From contig NC_133896.1 of NCBI RefSeq assembly GCF_964199755.1, positions 184,635,185 to 184,699,184 on the forward strand: a DNA stretch of 64,000 nucleotides, in the 5' to 3' direction. The notes below the pieces were generated by a model. It ran no database searches and was not told the DNA's origin. It saw only the letters and a program-made list of their open reading frames with translations. Every line of letters starts with the position of its first letter. Positions within the stretch are counted from its first letter, which is position 1. Shown one piece after another: positions 1 through 13,146 of the stretch. The position numbers were made by a program, and so were the translations under genes. Source of the stretch: Larus michahellis (taxonomy: Eukaryota > Chordata > Aves > Charadriiformes > Laridae).

Positions 1-1739
1 ATTTCAGGGTTCACAGAAGTAGAAGAATGAAGCCACCAGAGCAGTAACTTTTCAAAACTAAGACATGAGAGTTGCAGGGTGAATTCAGTCATCATTCTGC
101 ACCGTGGCAAATCAAGTACCGTCATCCCACCAGCCCCCAATACTTTGTTTCCCATGAGAGGGATTTTCCCCTAAAGCCATATGCATTAACTATTTCTATC
201 TACTGATCTCTTAATTTTCATTGAAAAGTTTTTCTCTTCTTGACAGACTAAGGTTTCCTTCCTCTCGGTTCCTTTCTTTTTGAAGATTTTCATTTGAAGG
301 AGGAGAAATAATTGGTACACAAATACTATAGCTGATATTAGTTTCATTCTTGACATGCTGAAACAGATACAGTTTGAAAGAACAAATTAGCTGCACAGCT
401 TTCCATATTGCATATTAGAAGTAATTTAGACAGCAAATACAAAGATTTAACAAACACATTAAGACTGAAAAATCATTACTTATTAAATGAAAGCTGAGAT
501 AATACAATAATCAAATACAAAATACTGTTGCAAACAAAATCAGTGAGTTGATGGTGGTTTGATTTAGGTTATCAAATTAATCCAACTAGGAATCAAACAC
601 AGTTATGAGACCGAGGCAAGAAAAACCTGCTTTTTTCTAGTCCTGTATTGAGAAAGACATTGTTGTTGTATCTCAGTCTAATACAGCTCTTTTGTTCCCA
701 TTTTCCCCATAGTAATAGGGATATTATTCTGACAGTGATTCAACTGTCGTGACTGCTTTCAGAGTTATGCATAGGCTGGATGTTCTCAAGGAAGTACAGA
801 GACCAAATAGGCTTCCTTAGCTGCACTTGCACTGCTGTGTTCCCTTTTTCTTAAATGTCATAATTGTTCTAGTAGCTATTCTTTTGTTATTCTTATTACC
901 TTCCCTATTGCACATAACAACATAAAAACTAAGCAACGGAAATAAAACAGAAGAGTGTTTACTGCAACAGGTTTCTACACATAACAGTTGCTCCAGAAAG
1001 CACTTCTGTAACTTTGGCAGCACTTACTACTATAAAAGACCAATTTGGGAACTCATTCGAAGGTTTCAGAAAGTATGATCAGAAATGTTTTTTCACAAGC
1101 ACATAAATTCATTCTTTGCGCTTTCACGCGCTGGCAGAACAAGAAAGCAGCACTCCTTAAGGCGAAGCAGGAAAAAAAAGAAAGAGAAGGATACCCTTTC
1201 ACTTCTTGGTCTTGAGATCTTTGATTTATGCAGGTGCTGCATAGAATAGCTCATACAGTACCTTTGCTTAAATTTTTTGACACCTGCGTGCACCTAATAG
1301 AAAGCAGCAGATTTGTCTCGCTGGCATAGCCAGGTCAGCCAGCCCTCACCTCCTCTGGCAGAGGGTGCAGTATCCAAGAGGAGGGAGGACAATTCTATTG
1401 TCGGTTTTAGTTAACAGGCCACATATATCCATCTTATGTGTGCCTTTGATCACCTCTATCAGTGATTCTCTTGTATTTCGTCTTTGATAAAAAGTGCTGG
1501 GCTTCTTAAATACTGGATTAAATATCTCAACCTTAATACTGGGTTGTACGCCCTACATACAGCTAACAATAATCCAGTCATTTCCCAGTTGATAGGCTTT
1601 AGGGCTGAGAAGACTGTAGGGTCACTGAGCCACGCAGGAACCACCCTTGTAAAAATTCACTCTTCCGTCTGCCAATGAGGTAAGCTCCAAAAATGAATTC
1701 TCCATTATCTGGGGCATAACAAGGCAGGCTAATGTCGAT
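1..1739. other. AT-rich unique intergenic sequence
   Basis: No repeat signature, splice-linked frame or RNA gene was recognised. Frames of 60-70 codons here are at chance level. Confidence 0.6.
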
Positions 1740-2420
1740 TCCCCCGGAACATGACTAGTAGGGAATACGGTGCAGAGATACTGAAGAAGCACCACAGGAG
1801 TCAGCCGGCGTTCAGTGTGAGATGGAGCCGAGAACAGAACAGATTCGGTCTCCTGGCTGTGCTCTCGAGCACCCTCTGATCAACGGTTTCTGGCACGCAG
1901 CCTCAGATCTGAGCCGGCTCTGTCTGCTCCCGGAGTGCTGCCGAGGAAGTTAATAAACCTCCCGGAATTCACAGCCCTGGGAGGAATAATGGGAAGCCGT
2001 GAGGGTAGCTCTGCGCTGCTCAGCGGGGTGCTGGGACCGAGCCAGAGCAAATGATCCCATCTGATTCTGCTGAGGGACACTTAATTGCCTCTGAAACATG
2101 CACCCCAGGACTCACGGTTCACTGTGAGGAGCAGGCTCGGGCTTGTAGGAGTCATTAATTGATCAATCAGCCAGGGAGAAGTAGCTAAAGCTGCTTCTGA
2201 CTTACTCGTGCTGACCCTGGAAGCAGTGCAGTGGTGATGGTGCAATCTCTGCCTGATCCAAGGGGCTCAGCCGACCTGACCCAGAGCTGCACGGAATCAG
2301 CTCCCACGCTCCTCTCTCCCGGTCAGGGGAACCCAACGGCTGAATATTCACCCATAATAATCAAGGGCTAAACATATTGCTTTCACGCAAACCCCAGGCA
2401 GAAGAGGTGGCGTGAGTCTT
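1740..2420. promoter_or_regulatory. Candidate conserved noncoding element
   Basis: This block is richer in G+C than its flanks, lacks any repeat signature and carries dense transcription-factor-like motifs. These include homeodomain/HNF1-like ATTAATTGATCAAT (2154-2167), GAATATTC (2342-2349) and several CAGCTG-like and CAGAGC motifs. The assignment is inferred from texture only; conservation cannot be tested here. Confidence 0.25.
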
Positions 2421-4039
2421 GCTACCTTCTCTTAACAAATAAGCCATATTTGAATCATTCTTTAAAAATGACGAATGACCTTGTGAACACCCTGCACTCA
2501 CACTCATTCATCTTTTCAGCAGCGGATGCCAGGTCATATATCCCCACGTGAAGGGAAATTAGGGAAATATGTTGCAAGATCTCATCAAGGGGTTTTTTTT
2601 TCATGATCTCCTCAGTAATTTTTAATCTAAGCAGAAATTGCTTTTACACCTTCTTACACTAAATTCTACTTAGCATCAGATAATTCCACTTAAATGTAAG
2701 GTATTTCTTTAACAGACAGCTTTTTCCCCGTTCCTCGTGGTCTCTCTAGCACTTGCATGTACTGCAACTGCTGGTAGCAAGATTAATAGAAATGCTGGCA
2801 GCAGTTTTTCAACAGAAAGATACTTGCCTGCAAGATAGCTCTTCCCACCTTCTTTTCTCTTTCTTCTTATTTAAGAAGATGGGAATTTAGTAGCTTCCGC
2901 CATGCCTCACAGTTTCTTCTCTAGACCACCTGCTGGAAGTTATTACAACTCCACCATCACATTTATGACACTTATTTCTGATGAATCTTCCTTAAAAACT
3001 GTGACTATGGTTCTATTAGATGGGAGTCATTCAATATTTGCAGTCTCACTGACGTGAAATTCAATTAATTTTGTATTATGATCAGAAATATGGAATAGAT
3101 TTGATTTTGCAGAAAGTTGACATTTCAGCCAAGAGAGATGTCTGTTATACTGATTTATCTGATTAGGGCAACATACTGTGAAACGTTTTTCCATTATGGT
3201 ATTCATCTGCAAGAGAGAGATTCCTTATTTATGTATGAGCAGAGGGAAAGTGCTTTGACCTAGGAACGAAGAAACTTGATTGTCCCCTCGTCACATTGCT
3301 ATGTTTTATGTCTGTGTATCTCAGGAAGCTTATTGTGTGTCTCAGGAAGCAAGACCTCAGACTTTTCCTTAGAAAGCTGGCAACTATCACCCCCCATTTC
3401 ATCATAAAGTGGCACTGCACACTAACTCTTAGCTAAAATTTTGGCAGAGCTAAACAAAATGCCTTTCTATTTTATGGCAAACTGGAGCTTCACCTGCTCA
3501 GGCAGAGTCCTCCTGGAATGAACACAGGAAACAGGAATTTGGATATTCACTAGGAGGGATAAAGAAAATTCAAACTCTGCTGATGGCCTGTGAAAATGAA
3601 CCCTGTAGTCACATAATAGGCTTTTTTCCCCTCCAGTTTTCTTTTAGAAAAGGTGTTATTTAATTTATATATCTCTTGGTATATGACTTCTAATTAAAAA
3701 GTATAATCTGTCAATGATGGCATCACATGCTAAGCACAGACACGTTTCTGCTATTGGGGGACATATTTTCACATCTTATTTACAAACGTCTCTCACTTTT
3801 ACCACTTTTATCAGCACTTTGCACTTTATCGATAAGCCTTATCTCATAGGGGCAATATTGGAAGTTGAGGAACATCTACAGTGTATTGGTATTTAAATAA
3901 CAAAGCAAACATTGTGAATCTCTGCCTGCCTTTTATGCCACCTTCCAGTCAAAGATTACTTTATATCGTTACAACACTTCCATGAGTTCCCATGGGATTA
4001 CACAAGTATCGCAGAAAAATCTGGTCTTTCATTATTTGC
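2421..4039. other. AT-rich intergenic sequence
   Basis: Nothing recognisable. Only short chance frames and homopolymer runs. Confidence 0.6.
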
Positions 4040-4275
4040 CATTTTGTTTTGGTCAGTTTGGTCAGCTTGGGTCAACTGTCCCGGCTGTTTCCCACCCAAC
4101 CTCTTGCCCACCCTCAGTCTACTGGCCTTCGCAGGGGATGTTGGGCGTTGGAGAGGTGCTGTGGGAGCACCGCTCTGCGGTAGCCAACCCCCTGGTGTGT
4201 TATCAGCACTGTTTTAGCCACAAATGCAAAGCACAGCACCATACAGGCTGGTATGAAGAAAGTTAACTCCATCCC
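4040..4275 (-). mobile_element. Fragment of an ERVL-like LTR (U3 part only)
   Basis: The segment from TTGGTCAGTTTGGTCAGC through GTGTGTTATCAGCACTGTTT to GAAGAAAGTTAACTCCATCC is collinear with 48412-48635 of the complete LTR. It lacks the TATA and polyadenylation half. It has the same orientation as the other LTRs in the window. Open frames at 3982-4350 arise from this fragment. Confidence 0.8.
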
Positions 4276-5929
4276 ATCACAGCAGAGACCCACTACAGGG
4301 AGCTTCTTCCTGACCTCTGTGGACGTGAAATCTCTTTTGGTACTTCCCAAAAGATCTGATGTTTTGTTCTCTCTGTTACAAGTTTACTAAGGCTCGTGAA
4401 CATTAAATGTCTGCATCTGGATTTTCTTATTCACTCTGCCATGAGGTGTAAATTACTTCACTTTAAAAGTAATGGCATATATTTTAAGTAATTTAATCTG
4501 AAGACAAAGATTTAAAATTTTTTACCCAAGCCAGGAATGTTTGCAAAGATCATAAAAGGATACTTTGCATCTAGAGCTCTTCATGCATTTAAGAATTCAG
4601 TTTTTACAATCACCTGTCAAAGATAAACATTAAAAACTATATGATATTAATAAAGAAAACTTTGGAGACAAATTTATTTGATATGGCAAATAGTTCTTGG
4701 CAGTGAAAGAAAGAAGCTGCGATGTGAGCAGTTCTCTTATTTTGCTTGTTATAATAAATGCCATTCTACAGATGGAATTCAAGCAGCAATTCCAAAAAAT
4801 ATTAAATGATCTACTTTAAAAAAATGAGTCAAGTGAGTCCTCCCTTTTTAAAGGCTGTGAAAAAGAAATAGTATTTTTTCAGACTTGCCAGTAGAGAAGG
4901 GGATAAGCGGGAAGCACAATTGATCTCATCTGAAATCTTACAGTCAAGAACATTTATTATGGCATAAGGCAGAAAGTGAGAGATGCTTATAAATGAGATC
5001 CAACTGTCTCTCCAGATGCATTTTGCTGAAGTACTATTCAGAGTGAACCTTTAAAACCTGAATTTGGAAAGCATAAGCCATGCTAAAATAAATCTAAGCT
5101 GATATATTCATTTGTAACAAAATGAATGTGACACATCATGGCTATGACAATATGTAATTTCATCCTGAGAATTCAGTTTTCAGAGGTGATTTAATTTTCT
5201 TTAAAACATTATTGAAAACTACAAGACACAGATTAGAATAAATATCCTTGTCTCATATGGATATTAATTTTGACAATGTGCACCCTACAACTGAAATACA
5301 ATAGGCAAATCCACTATTTGCTAAGTCATCTATGATGGAAGGAGTTGATACATAATTATTTAAGCGCTCAGTAGGATTACCGCTCTGACGTTTAAAGACT
5401 CTGAGCAGGAGACAGGATAACAGGCAGGAAAAGTAGATGATTTATATATGCTTCATTAAATATTTTTTCAGGCATTAACACAATCCAGAAGAAGGACGCT
5501 GACTCAACCGACTGCTGTCTGCAAAGTTAGTACATAAGGTCTAAGACATGGTAAAGTTAAACTGCAGTGAGAGATGTGTCCATGGTATGGAGCTGTTTGA
5601 TAAACGCTGTTGCAGTATTTGTCTTATACAGTCCCCAAACCGTGCCTATTAAAGTCAATGGGAATTTTGTATTGCGTCTACAGGCAATGAATAAGGCCTG
5701 GATTCTTTATATTTGCTTTTACAATCTGCTTGATACTCACAAATACGGTGCCGTCCTCCCTACAACTGTGCGTGTGTGTATGCAAATGCACAGACACACA
5801 CACTATTAAAACCTCGCTGTGGGATTGAATTCTCTGCCTTCACACTCGAGTGTCTACCAGAATGAGTTACTGTGCACCTTTCATATCACGGGGACGTATA
5901 GTCTTCATTAACCAAGCTGCATTAAAATC
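4276..5929. other. AT-rich intergenic sequence
   Basis: No gene or recent mobile element was seen. A short CA stretch lies near 5790-5804. The phrase TTAAAGTCAATGGGAATTTTG near 5650 resembles fragments of very old amniote repeats. Confidence 0.55.
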
Positions 5930-6066
5930 ACAGCTCCAATATTTTGATTTAGCAAAGCGTTTAATACTGTGCCAACTTCAAGCATGTAAGTAGTCCTGTT
6001 GAGTTAACGGTGCTCCTCACATGATTGAACTTAAGCATGTACTTAATTGCTTGATTTGGGGCCAGA
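5930..6066. repeat. Probable ancient palindromic repeat remnant
   Basis: The stretch CAAGCATGTAAGTAGTCCTG...CTCCTCACATGATTGAACTTAAGCATGTACTTAATTGCTT contains half-complementary arms around 5980-6045 and ends GATTTGGGGCCAGAGC. This wording resembles a very old palindromic repeat that I associate with reptile and bird genomes (TTAAGCATGTGCTTAA-like). The name and boundaries are not certain. Confidence 0.45.
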
Positions 6067-7283
6067 GCACTGAGAACGCCGCAGGAGGGAACCGCGGGTG
6101 GGGGAATGCACTTTGCTAAGCCAGACACCGTTCAGGTTGTAATGGCTTAGTTCAAAACTCTTTCTTTCCGACAGGACTAAACTTTGAAGAAGCCAAAAGT
6201 TTTTGCAGTTGTTTGAAAGGATCATCGTAGCTCAGAATTCGAGAAAATAGGGGGACTGGGGTGGTAGTACGGACTGGATACAAACCTGAAAAAATAGGAT
6301 CAGAAAGAACAAGAAGATTATGACATATAGCAAAATGTCAAAACTAATAAGAGGAGATTTCAGCTACCCAGACACACAGGAACAGGGACACAATGAGAGA
6401 AATAAATCAAGCAACAGTCATGTACTATATCCTCAGTGTATTAAAAGGTGGCAAGAAAGACAAAAGTTCTGACTTTCAGCAGTGCAGCTGTTAGCAGATA
6501 GAGGTGGAGGACTCACTAATGACCATAATCCAGTTGGATTCATTACTGCAGACTGAACCTGCAAAAGGAATAAAAAAACCCCAAGGACTTTGAACGTAGA
6601 AGAATGGGGAAGTGACGGAGGGGATCCAGTGGGTTAAGCGTCTAATGGGAAGAGTGGGAGAAGGGAAGGACACAGAGGAAATGGAAACTGCTCAGAAAGC
6701 AATTACCGCGTATCCAAGGGTGATGCGTATTATCCAACAATATGTACCCTAGGAGGAGAAAAAGACCATAGCAAATAAACACAGAACTGAAAAAGATTTT
6801 AGGAGATAAATAAAAAAGATACATAAGCACCATAAAATTTCAGGTGCAGCAGGAGAATGGAAAAATGTATACAATTAATTAATGATAAAAGAAAGCAAAG
6901 ATACAAAAAGTGCAAGCAGATAATGAAATGAAGATGGTAAAAGAGGACAGAAATAGACTAATATCAGAGTATATCCCTAGCATATACAAGAAAAAGTCTG
7001 CAAAGAAAGCAACAGGTTTTCAGGGTGAAACGAAGGCAGGATGATACTATGAGCTGGTTCAAGCCCCATTCCTCATGGCTGATTTTACTATTACTGAAAG
7101 GTTTAAAACAATAAAGCAATTGGCAACACTTGTTTTTAGACAAAGTTTTCTCCATTTACAATATACTGGGAAAAAGACAATCCTGCTTTCCCCATCTCAC
7201 AGCCCAGCTGACATCATGACAGGCAAGTTCACAGAGTTTTCCCACAACCTTCCACCTTTCCCAGAGTGACCCAGGTGAATTAA

Positions 7284-7329
7284 AAGTAACTACCTATCAT
7301 CCTTAGAAGTAACTACACATCATCCTTAG
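7284..7329. repeat. 23-bp tandem duplication
   Basis: Two adjacent 23-bp copies beginning AAGTAACTAC and ending CATCCTTAG differ at two positions. A local slippage duplication with no apparent function. Confidence 0.9.
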
Positions 7330-10300
7330 CAGACACTGCAAGGTGCTCAGGCGGTTGCCTCTTCCACTGCCATTGCACCTCCATTTTGCACAAGCTGGAA
7401 ATTGGAAAATGTAGGAAACACTGAGTTTGAAGAGGTGTTTGCAGCTCTAGACAGGATACATTTGTGCTTTCAGGCCAGTTCAGGCATTACTATCATCAGC
7501 AAGATGGGAAACATACTTCGGGCGTAATTATGGTTGGTTTGTTGTGGGTCTCAAGTCATTGCATTGGTGACATTGAAATTGTATTTCCACTGGCTTCATT
7601 TCTTTACTATGGCTGACATTCCACTGCCTTACTTCCATTGGTGGATCTGTCCGATGAACTTACAGCCTTCAATCACTCCTAAAATTCACATCGTTAGCTT
7701 CTGCTCATGAGCTCTCAAATAACTTGACAGAAATCCTGGGATGAAGATGACTCTAGAGACTTGTTCCTGCCCTGTGCTGCCGTCACCATAGCTAAGCAGT
7801 ATTACTTAAGTGATTTAACACTTCAGCTTCCAGATGCCTTTTATTTCGTCCAGGAGGCAACTTAGACTACATCTATGTGAATATGTAATTTATTCTCGGA
7901 ACATTGTCTGACACTGAGGCCTACTGCAGAAGGGCCCACCTCCATGCTGTTAAACTCTTTGACCCTCAAAAACAGGACAGCTGCATGCAAACTCTCCACT
8001 GAAAATGGTCCCGTAGCTTCTAAACTGTGTCTGGGAATTTTTGGAGGGACAGTTAGTTTGCCTGGGCCAAAAACATCCCAAGAGGCATCCTGAAAAATCA
8101 TAAATATCTACAGTTAAGCTGCCATGAGTGTTCCTCAGTATTACTTGAGACTGTTGACATGGGCCCTTGTGAAGAACTTTCTTCTAAAAACACTTCTCTT
8201 TCTGTGTTTCCACTAACTGAGGAAATCTATGGAGACCTTCCTCCCCGAGCCAGTCTTTGGCTTCTTCTCTTCTCCACCCCACAGCTAACAATCTAAGCTC
8301 GTACTACCAAAATAAGGCAAGGCAGGATGCTTCAGGTCAGAGCACTTGTAATTCCTTGGAAAAATTATAGCTTACAGCATTAGGATCTACAGTCTTTCAC
8401 ATCTACTTGGTAGAGCCTTACAGAACTTTACTAACTCACTTCCTAGGAACAGAGCAATTGGCTTTTGAGCTGCCCAAAGTGATGTTCCTAGAGCCAACCC
8501 CTTCCTATGTAATCATCTTTTCTCTGTGGTAACATATTTCTGCCCCAAAACTACAGCTGTAGTTTAAAAACAATTGGAAGAAGCATCAAAACCACAAACA
8601 AATAGCCAGAAAATCACACTGCCTCTATATTAATCAGTGAGGTCAACAATAGAAAATCTTTGGCTAAGAGCAGAAGGCTACTTCTTCCACTTTACTCCTA
8701 TATTTGAACCACAGTAATAAACTGTGTAGGACAGTGTTATTACTTTAACGACTTCTGTTTTGTTAAGCAGATTTTCTGCGAGTTTTTTCATTGAAGATTC
8801 TGTACTGTTTTGGAAAGCAAAATGCAATGTAGCCACAGCCATAGCAACAGGAATGTTAAATGACAGGTGGCAATAGGAGCAAGGTTGTATAATTTGAGAA
8901 ACGGTTCCACTCAATCAAATGTTGCATTTGGAAACAACAGATAGGAGGGCAGGTGCTTGCTTATCACCATTTGTAATGGAAATACAACTGCAGCTCCAGT
9001 TCTGTTTGAGAAGGTGCAGCACACAGTGGGATGCAGAAAAAGAATAGTCAGAGATGCTGCTTAAAGCCACAAGAGAAATCATGGATTGGTTTAACAAAGA
9101 CACAAAAAGCCCTTGATATTCATGAGATTCAGTAAATGCTGATAAAAAACAACTTCTGATGCTTAACCCTTTATAACTTAGGGTATAACTTAGGGTGTTT
9201 TTTATTCTTGCTGTAGCATATGCTCCCGCTCTTGTGTGGAACAGAGCTAGTGGAAACATCGACTGGGGAAAAAGATGGGAACCATATACACCAGACATTA
9301 TAATGTACCACTTCCCCCGTACAGTATAGTGCAATTAATTCCCTCATGACAGCTTCTGAAATGAGGAAATACATAAAATAGATATAAAATATTTGGATGT
9401 GTTTTATTAGCTTTGGTTAGTATTTGTCACAGCAGTCAAAGTCGCAACAACGGAATTCGTGTGCTCAGACATCTCCAAGTTCATCCTGTTCTTTCAGAAA
9501 AATAAGCATTTGTATCAGACTGGAGTTTTCTTTAAGACAAAACAAAACCTGAAAACAACCCAAATCTCTTCATTTTAAATTGCAATCTTAAGCAGAAATC
9601 CAAACTTGTACTTCATTGATGGTTATACTAAATAACTTTGTTCATTTGCTTATACATAAAACATGTTCACTGCGGTTTAACGCATCAGGGCTGTCTAACG
9701 TACAGAGAAGCTGCTGCGCTTTATACTAATTTAACCTTAAAAAAATAATTTAATAGTATAACTTAAATCTATTGATCTCACTTAATCAGCACAAAATATA
9801 CTTGACGAAAGGTATCTCTGCCCCTTCTGACGTGAGGCTACAAACCAAGGTACGTATGTACAGTCCTTTCTAATTCCAGTCAGTAGCACACATACTGTAT
9901 ATAAATGTGTCTTGATTTTATTTGCTGTTCTTTGAAGTTCTGCATCAGTGAGAATCTTCAATAACAGAAGTAAAGCACTTAAAGCCTTCTGCTGCCCTCT
10001 GCACCTTCCAGCAATAAATAAATAAGAGCCCGATCCTGAAGGTAAGGCTAAACCCTTGCTCTTGTGAGGACACCTTCTGATTTCAGTAGTGTTTCACATA
10101 GATCAAGTTAAAGGATAAAGGTTTAAATCACTAATTGCAATAACTTGTCCATTTTATTTGCATAACTGTCTTTCTACAAAGCGTGCTGAATTTCAGGACA
10201 TGGAAACCCAGGATATTTGGCATAAACTTTTAATTTGAGCTTTTTTTAAACAGCTAAACATATATTTTATTTATTCAGAACAAAATTAAAGGCATTTGAA

Positions 10301-13112
10301 AAAACAAAATACTTTGCTAAAACTGTAATTAAAAAAAAATAATCTTTTTCCTTGAAAGCTTTTTTAGGTGAACTAAATTATACTGGACATATATAAATAA
10401 AAAAAGAAAAGAGCAAAGAAGAACATGAACATATATTACTAGTGTAATTCATCAAAAACAGTTGACACTTCAATCTAATCCAGAAAATGAAAACACAGAA
10501 CTTTATAGAGTTATAGGAAGTAAGCAATTTAAACGTACCATGGCACAAGGTCATCTAACAATGAAGCCAGGAAGATGTTCTCTTTTTATTCGCTCTCCTT
10601 CACTCCTTTAATCCTTCTGAATCTATCAAGTACAGATTAATATAAATCTTTTTAACAGCCAGAGGTGATGTTCAAATCAGATAATTAATAGTAGTGGTCC
10701 AAGTGTTCTATAACAGGTCCATCTTTCCATTTTAATATAAAATGAGAAGGCACTTTATGTAACTGAGCTACCACTTTGGGAAATGTTTCTTTTTACATAA
10801 TGAAGTAATATATGTCTTAACTAATTAGTTCATTATTCTAAAATGTAATTTTTTGGTAAAACTCACTGAGATAGTTCATCTTCCTTAAAAAGGTGCTGAT
10901 GTGGAAAAAAACAATTCTCAGGATACACTCACCACAGCTCATTCAAAACACTCACTTGCCGAATCACTCCCCGAGTAGTCACAGCTAAATGTATGAGGCA
11001 GAGGAAATACACTCAATTTGTTTTGAAAGTAAACCTCCAAGGCCATTTCATAAGCAAAAATCATATTCATGTCATACAGACACTGTGGTTAAGTTTATGA
11101 TTCCAATTAGGCCTGGAGAGCTTTCAATACTCTAGAAAAAAATTACTTCACTAATCTATATGTAAATACTTCAGCAAAACCACTGAACAATGATCAGGTT
11201 CAGTATTAATATCACAAATTAAAGATGGCATCTGTAAACGTACTGTCTAGAAGAATGATCAGAGTTCATGCAGAAGACTAATCTGTGATTTCAGCAGCCT
11301 ATAAGCACCATGGAAACAACTGTGGTGTTGTAGTCATTAAATCTTGGTGTTATACGTAAGAAAAACACTAAATATTGAAACACAACTAGTGGTCTGGTGG
11401 CAGCAGGGTGGGTAGTAGAAAATCACCTGGAAATGGCAGCCTGAAGAAACTCCTAGTGGGACTAGCAGACGCTATGTTGTACGGTTCAAATTGGCAATTA
11501 AAGATAGCATGTGTGTTTGCATTTCCACTATATGCTGTTAAAAAGGAAAAAAAAAACCAAAACAACAACCCAAATAACCCTTCTATTTCTAACTAATTGT
11601 TTGTCTTACTGAAAGTGTGTTTTGTTTATTTAAGTAAATGCAACAGCACATTTTCTTGCCCCAGTGGCGATTGGGAAGAATTAGCCAAATATCCCGTGGA
11701 AGTCCTATCAAGAGGCAAAAATTGGAGGAGTACTGGAGGAAGGCGCAACCATCCCTATGTTTTCCAAAGTGTTTAGGGGTTTTTTGTAGCTCCAGGACTG
11801 TTAACTGGTTTACACCACTGCCTGCCTCAGTGTAGACAGCCTTGCTCTGCCCCTGGACTCTGCTTTCACACAGCAGCATGGAGACAAGCCAGCTGGAAAG
11901 GGCAAGCCCACGGTAAGACTTCATGACGGGTCTTGCTCCTGCTTCTCTCCCTTGGCTTCACTGTCTTATATTGAGCCTTGTGGATGTGCAAAACAGATTT
12001 AGACAGTACAATTTTTAAAGGCAATCACTCAATTGACGTGTAAGTTAGCTATGAGACATATGGGGCAGGATTCAGGTCCAGACCATAGGTACCTAAATAC
12101 AGGTAACTACCTATGCACTAGATACACAAGATCTCACTTCAGTTAACAAACATTAATTCGGTGCCCACACATAGCTGCTTAATTTCATTTTAGATGGATG
12201 CCCTAAGGTCTCAAAGACATCCGCCAAATGTTAGCAGATGTAATACAGACCTTAGAGGAGATCCTCAATTGCAACTGGTACTAGGAATGGCAATTGGTAT
12301 TAGAGCAGTACTCTACAGTGTCTCAAATGACACCTACGTGTAAGCAAATGAATCAGTCAATCCGGCCAGTGATGGCTGATCTATTTAACTCACCCCGTGG
12401 CAGGCACGTAAGCTTGACAACTTCCCTTCTACCTGCCCCTACTGCAAAATAATTCAAATATATTTTTGATGCTGTCTTATGTGCAGCATGGCGATATTAC
12501 TCCTTCTTCCACTCTCTGTTTTCCAGCAGATGAACAGTGTTTAAAGCCTCCTCAGCTTAAAATGAAGTTAATTCTGGTAACAGGTCCATAGTAATGTCAC
12601 ATTTCCCTGCCGCTCATAAACCTTGTCATTGTACAACCTATTACCTAAACTCTACTGCAGAAATAGCATCAACACAAAAAGAAATGGCTCATCCATACAC
12701 AATTCATGATGGTTGGACTTTGTTGGACCATGCATAGCATAAAGAGCAGGAACCACCCGAGTTCAATAAGTGTACTGCCTGACGTGGCATTTTTCACATA
12801 GGGACCTAGAAGGGAAAGGAGGATGCTCCACTATTCAGTGCAAGCTAATTCTAAAATGGTTTTAAATTGCAAAGTACGAAGAGCCAGGGACACTCTCCCC
12901 AAGAGTTGAGCTGCCACATCTCTCACTGCTGTGTCAGTGAGGAGGAAGGAAAACAGGGAAGAGCTCTGGGCAGCTCTGCCATTTGGATGGTCACAAGAGA
13001 CCTCAACAGGCACCAAACAGAGGCCACGACAAATCTCTGCAGCAAAGATGATGAACCAGAAATTAACAGACAAAAGTGAGCAGTGGAAAAAAGTATTTTC
13101 TGTCACTTTTCT

Positions 13113-13146
13113 TAGCTTAAATTAATGAATAGCTTAAATTAATGAA
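13113..13146. repeat. 17-bp perfect tandem duplication
   Basis: TAGCTTAAATTAATGAA occurs twice head to tail without mismatch, followed by a partial third start (TTAGC). The absence of mismatches suggests it is recent. Confidence 0.93.

Noticed and set aside
7050..7075. Possible tRNA T-loop (GGTTCAAGCCCC)
   Set aside because: No matching stems, anticodon arm or acceptor arm around it.
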